Shown here in pieces: positions 55,001 to 61,000 of a DNA stretch of 64,000 nucleotides; position 1 is the first letter of the stretch; each line of letters begins with the position of its first letter. The stretch is from Prostheceraeus crozeri (lineage: Eukaryota > Platyhelminthes > Polycladida > Euryleptidae). The stretch covers positions 186,001-250,000 of the forward strand of contig CAJQUW010009227.1 of NCBI GenBank assembly GCA_907163375.1, given 5' to 3'. The position numbers and the translations under genes are program-made. The notes below the pieces were generated by a model. It saw only the letters and a list, made by a program, of their open reading frames with translations, was not told where the DNA came from and did no database searches.

Positions 55001-58000
55001 GAATGACTGATGATTTAAAGAAGCCACTTAAAACATCAGTGGATTAGAATATCTTGCATCATCTCTGTGTCTAGTTTCAGAGAGATATTGTGGGCTGTGA
55101 TTCTCCGCTTATTAATAGCTGCACTGTGACATCACTTGAGACATTTTGTATTGCACTGATAATAAATTCTATGACGTGTGATGTATTTTTTGTAATGCGG
55201 ATAATGTACATAACTCTTGATGTTTCTGGCATTGAGAGCAAGGGCCTGATCGTGTATTCAGTCCCTCAAGAGTCAACCGGTGTGAATACTATTTTCATCT
55301 AACGCATGTATTCCTGAGAAAATTGAGTCTAAGATCAGCACTTCCACTTGCAAAGTTGCCTTCAATCATTGACAGCTAGAACCTTGCTGCTGCCACTTTC
55401 TTCGCCTTTTCAGGTCAACTAAGTGAGATGTTTATCTTTATTTCAGCTGTGTTGAAGCAGTCACTACTACTGACTATAAAATCTAGTCTGGATCAAATTT
55501 AGTCTCTTGACAAGGATAGAAGCCAATAAAGTGCTGAGACTTGATCTAACTGTTCAGTTTCTTACAAGAAGCGTCTCTAGCTTAGCGACCGGTTATCTGG
55601 TCTCACAGAATCAGACATTTAGCTCGTCGATTCTGTTTTCGATTTCACTTAAAAGATTCTGTGATTGGTCTAGAGGTCTAAGATGGTCGTTCGCTCGGCT
55701 TCCGACAGATGCTTAGTTTATGCATATGGTTTTATTCTACATTATACAATGTCATGTAAACATACCTGGATCAGAGCTTTTCGGTAAATTGAATGTCAAG
55801 CTTTCAGGAACAATTCTGATCTGCACTAAGTAAAATGCAGATTTTTTCCACTGTCAAAAGACCAGTTGATGTGCTTATGTATTAAACTATCTATATTTAA
55901 CTATCTCATTGGCAAATTTCTGCTTATGTTTATTCATGTTTGATGCATTTCAATACGTGAGAATAAACATAATTGTACAAATTTTACTGAATTCGAGGTG
56001 AATACGCACTCCATTGTTTGAAGCATGCAGTTCAATCCATAAGCAAATCCCACTCAAAAGTCATCCTACTAATTGCTAGAAAGCAGTATCAATTTTTCTC
56101 GTATATCTACCTTTTTGAGTGGTGTCATGAACTTGCATGCCTATTCCGTTGATAGCTTGAGTGACGCCATTTAATATAAAATCTATAGCTGTAAATCATG
56201 GAATAATTAAATATTGAGTTGCATTCTCAGTTGAAGAATGGGAACAGACCTGAATAGCTGCCATGTCATCCAACATCAGGAATCATCAGCACACCTAGTT
56301 TACATCTCTCAACATCGACACAACTCCCTTTAAAATTGCAGCCCCCTCCGGGTAAATTTAAGATATGCAATTAGCATGTTAGTGAAATTTCGATGGGTAT
56401 TCATTTCATACTACTTTTAAACATATTACTGACATGTCGCCTGTAAGTGCGCCTTTAGTAATTAGAGATAAATAGTCCATTTATAATGTATATTTGAAAT
56501 GTTGCTTTTGTCTGAACTGAAAGTTGTTCCTTCAAACCCATATGCTTTGATAGAATAATAATGTTTTGATAGACTCACTTATGACTGTACATTCATTGCT
56601 TGCTAAGTGATTCCGATGTCAAAATTTCCAGAAAATAAGATACGAAGGAAAAAAGGAATTTGTGATAGCAGGTTTTGAAATTGAAAATCTTCTACCACAA
56701 TGGAATGGAGAAGAATTGAAGTGCATGGTTTTCCACGAGCTTCTGCCCCCGAAGGGAGTCGATTACATTACGAAGTTGGAGTTAGCATGTGAGTATACAC
56801 GACTTTCACATTTCATTGATAACTATCATAGCTAAATATTTATCTACCATTTTCATAAATAATCAATATTTGCCAATGCACAACTTACAGATCCACCTGA
56901 TATTGCGAAATTCAATTTGACTGGTAATCCTGTACTAGTTGAGGACGTGACGACAACTTTCGAATGCAATGTTCCCGAATCCAATCCAGTATCAGAAATC
57001 AAATGGCTCATTCGAAACGTATCTTCTTCGGCAGACGAATCCATTGAGGACTATGGACGAGCAGTTGTAAAGGTAACACTTTAATATGAAGTCGTATAAT
57101 AGTAACATTTCACGTTGATTAGCAATTAATTGATTAGCTGCTGATAAGATACTTTTACAGGGTATCAATTCTATTGTTTCTCCAGGTTTGTCTGGAATAT
57201 ATTTTTGTTTGATTTTTGAGACAACAGGCAAGTGGGCGTGCATTAATTACGTAGTCGGTTTTTTGACTTCTTGAATCTCTACTTCCGCCATAGTCACTTC
57301 CGCAATTGCCCTCGCAACCCTCTTGCAAGTATAATATGAGTCATCTTTGTAATGAACTCTTCAACTAATTGTTTACGAATACAGTGCATTTCTAATTTTT
57401 TCATGAATAAATGTGCATTTACACGAATCTGATAATGTCGACGATTTATCTAAGAAGGCTTTGGATCATCAATCTTAAGAACTCCAAAATCAAACGACGT
57501 TTAGCAGAAAGAATCTGAAATATGAGTATTGTATATCATTTTTAAAAAAGATTACCAATTACATACCGGTATGCAGCATACTGTGCGACAGAGTGTATGA
57601 AACTAGCAATAAGATCAAAAGGAAACTAGCGAAATGTTTTGTGCAAAAGTCAGGATAACAAAGTAAGCGCCTTAATATAAACAAGTGATCAAGCAAAAGC
57701 GGAAAAACCTGCCTCAGTCTTTTTTGTTAGTTTAATTCAACAATTGTGCAAGCTTTTTCGCAAGCCCCACCCCTCTCCCACAATCGGCCCCGTAATCACC
57801 TTATGAAATTTCTTCCCCCCTAGACAATCATGTAGTTGTTGCACGGCCCCTTAATATTGTGCTGATAGAATCCTATATAACAGTCATAGCTAGAGATTTT
57901 CTGTACCCTTTCCATTTCTGTTTCAGATCTTTCCAATTGAATTTTAGATATCTATCAGAAAGTCAACTTTGAAGATATCTGAACCTCATTTGGACATATC

Positions 58001-61000
58001 TGAAATAGACATGAAAAAGGTGTAGTGATTACAAAATGAAACCTGCTGCTGCGCGCAAAAGTTCATTTATGTTCTCTCGGAATCAATGTGCTTGGGCATA
58101 CATGATATGCACCATTCAACAAAATTTCCGGCTTCGTCAAATCAGCACATTGTCATCTCTGGCCTACCCGCATTTTACTGCGACACCATACGACAAACGA
58201 AGATGCATCCACAGCTACTATTGGCATCATGCACCGACTTATTATCTGAGATTTAGTCGGTCTGCCGCCATGACTCCTCCTGATTTAAACCTTGTGATTT
58301 GAAAATGAAGTCGATCGGCTCTCTGGTTCAAAAAGTTAGAGAGGATAAAGTACAAATGTTACCAAGAGATGTGTCTTGCATCAGCCCAAGGAATTTCGCT
58401 ATCAGGCCTTCTACTGATTCTGGCGATCGATAGCCGACATTTTGCAACTCTTCGACCCCTTTCAACTTTTATGACGAGGATTTTGCACAATCGGCATGCT
58501 GTTTATGAAATCGTGTTTGTCAGACGGAATTCAACTCCCAAAATTAATTTGCCGCAAACTAGTCTGGGGACTGTCTGCCGAAAAAATGCGATTATTCTGC
58601 AGATGCATGTTATGGCTATTATGTTGTGGTCACAGAATTAAATATTTTGTATATCTGCTTCGGTTTGCTAGAAGTGTGATTAATACGAAATTGACGGCAC
58701 TTCAAGGAACCTATTAAGTGGGCAAAAAGGAATTCCTAATGCCTTACAGAGATAGGAAAAAGTCGTGCGTCGCTTGCGGATTAATGTGAGTTCAAGCAAA
58801 GTGCTTCGATTGCCAAAATTCCTTCAGATTCGAAGAATTCAAATCACTGCACACAAGTTTTCTCCTTAATGTTGGCCCTTCCGATCATTATTAAAAAAAG
58901 TAGCAGGCGTGTGAAAATAAGTTCACTTGATGATTTCACCATCGTCCTCTCACCATTTCTTGCTGCATAGTGCATACACTGAATCGAATGTTAGCCACAA
59001 AGCGATGTGTGTTTTGTTGTGTGCGAAGTGATATCACAGCACGCACGCATTTCTCACTGGCTCTGGTGTCCTCTGCTGACAGCTTATTGTTTGCCATTTT
59101 CAGTAGCAAGCGATACATGAATTATCCATTCGAGAAGGAGCAGGTTGTCTAATTCTGTGATGTGCCATTTCGATTTTAAGGCTACATACAATTCTTCCTT
59201 TCTAGGAAACCGAAGCGCGCGCAGATGAATCTAATTCTGTGGTTGTGGTAGATCTGTTATGGCTATATTACCTGATGCAGATATCTGGAAAATTAGTTTG
59301 ATAGATTTTTTTAATTGATAATTCCAATGTTCTTACTTTTGTCAATAATTAGACTATTAATAATTGCTATAATTAATTAATATGTTCTCAATGCATACAA
59401 TAAGCTTTGTGTATACATGTACATGTAAATAGGTTTGGAAATCTGAATTGACTGCCATTTACGTGTAGCAATAATGCAATCACATGTTTTGCTAGTTATC
59501 TATATCCTTTGCTGGCAGACTTTCTTTTGCAAACTGACAGTTTCCTTTCCAGAAGACGAAGGGTGTCACATTCCTTGGTACAGGACTTAGGAGTACGCTG
59601 ACGTTAACCACGGTAAAGAGAAGTATGAATGAATTCAAAATCATCTGCGTCGTGTCTCAGCAACAGCTGCAAGGGCCTGCAAGGAAAGAGATTATCATCA
59701 CAGTGAAATGTAAGAAAATCATCTATGCAAAACTTGCGCATCATACATTTAAATATTATTATTGATTTTATGAGGATATTGATTTTTATAGTCAAAATGA
59801 TATGTGCATAGTACACGGTAGAAGTCGAGTCCCGAAGAAGTCATCCCGACCCAGACATGAATCCAATCGGAGCAATATCTCTACTGAATATTATCAGCCA
59901 TTGAGTTAATCGCAAAGGGGACAGGGTCGATGCTCATAATTGTCAATACATAGAATGCAGGAAATCCAATCAGCACGTTGAAATGCTGGAAGAATCCATT
60001 CACACAGTCATTGTCAGTGAGATCAGTGGCAGGCAGGATAAACCCTACACCGCAAATCTCGGAACCTTGGAATGTAATTATCATTAGTAGTTTCAGTGAC
60101 AGCTGATGGTACTCTGTATTATTGTCATAGACAAGTTATTGGAGTCAATAGGCTGGAGAAATTCAAATAGTGAAATATTCACACACGAATTAGTGAGCCT
60201 CGACAGAACTGTTTGTGACTCAGGGCATGACACTTTCGCATGAGATCCTTCAAACAACCTGTCTCTTTCAGATCGCATAAAGGAAACAAGAATGTATGTA
60301 GATGGCCTGGTAAAGGGGTTGAAGAAGTGTGTGTACGATGCTTATTTGTTAAATACAGTATATCGATTGATATTATTTTCTAGCGATAGGAATTTGTAGA
60401 CAGACAGTCGCAGTGAGATGATCTCATCAAATTGCTTTAAAAATGCACTCAGTGATATGGCTAATCTTGTTCAGATATTTTCCTGATGTATTCTAACGTG
60501 TATATCGTTGCACATGTCATCATGGCATATTTGTATACAGACAGGAGTGAACTGCATCAACTTGAGTGGTAAAAGTATCTGTTTCTTGACTGAGAAAATT
60601 TTAAATGTACTTTTGGAAAATCAACTGATTGGTACAACAGCAGAAGAATCTTCTATAGCCTTGATAAATGATTATCGATTTTCCTGCCAGTATTGCTTGT
60701 CAACAAGACACAGAAAGGATATTTTGACTCCTTCAAGGCGAGTAAGGATATTCCATTATTTCTGATGAATAAGAGAAATATTTTGTCATGCCTGTCTATC
60801 AGACAGTGTTTGTATGTCTATGATTCCACGTAATCGTGTAAACATCTGTTGAAACTTTCAATGCTATCAATAATTCGATACATCAAGATGAACATGAAGT
60901 GATGCGTTTTGCGGAGTGTTTATCTCATTATATAAGATGCTATTTTCCTGCCAGTTAACACAACTTATCAATGAATGTAATGATACAAACATGAATGTCT

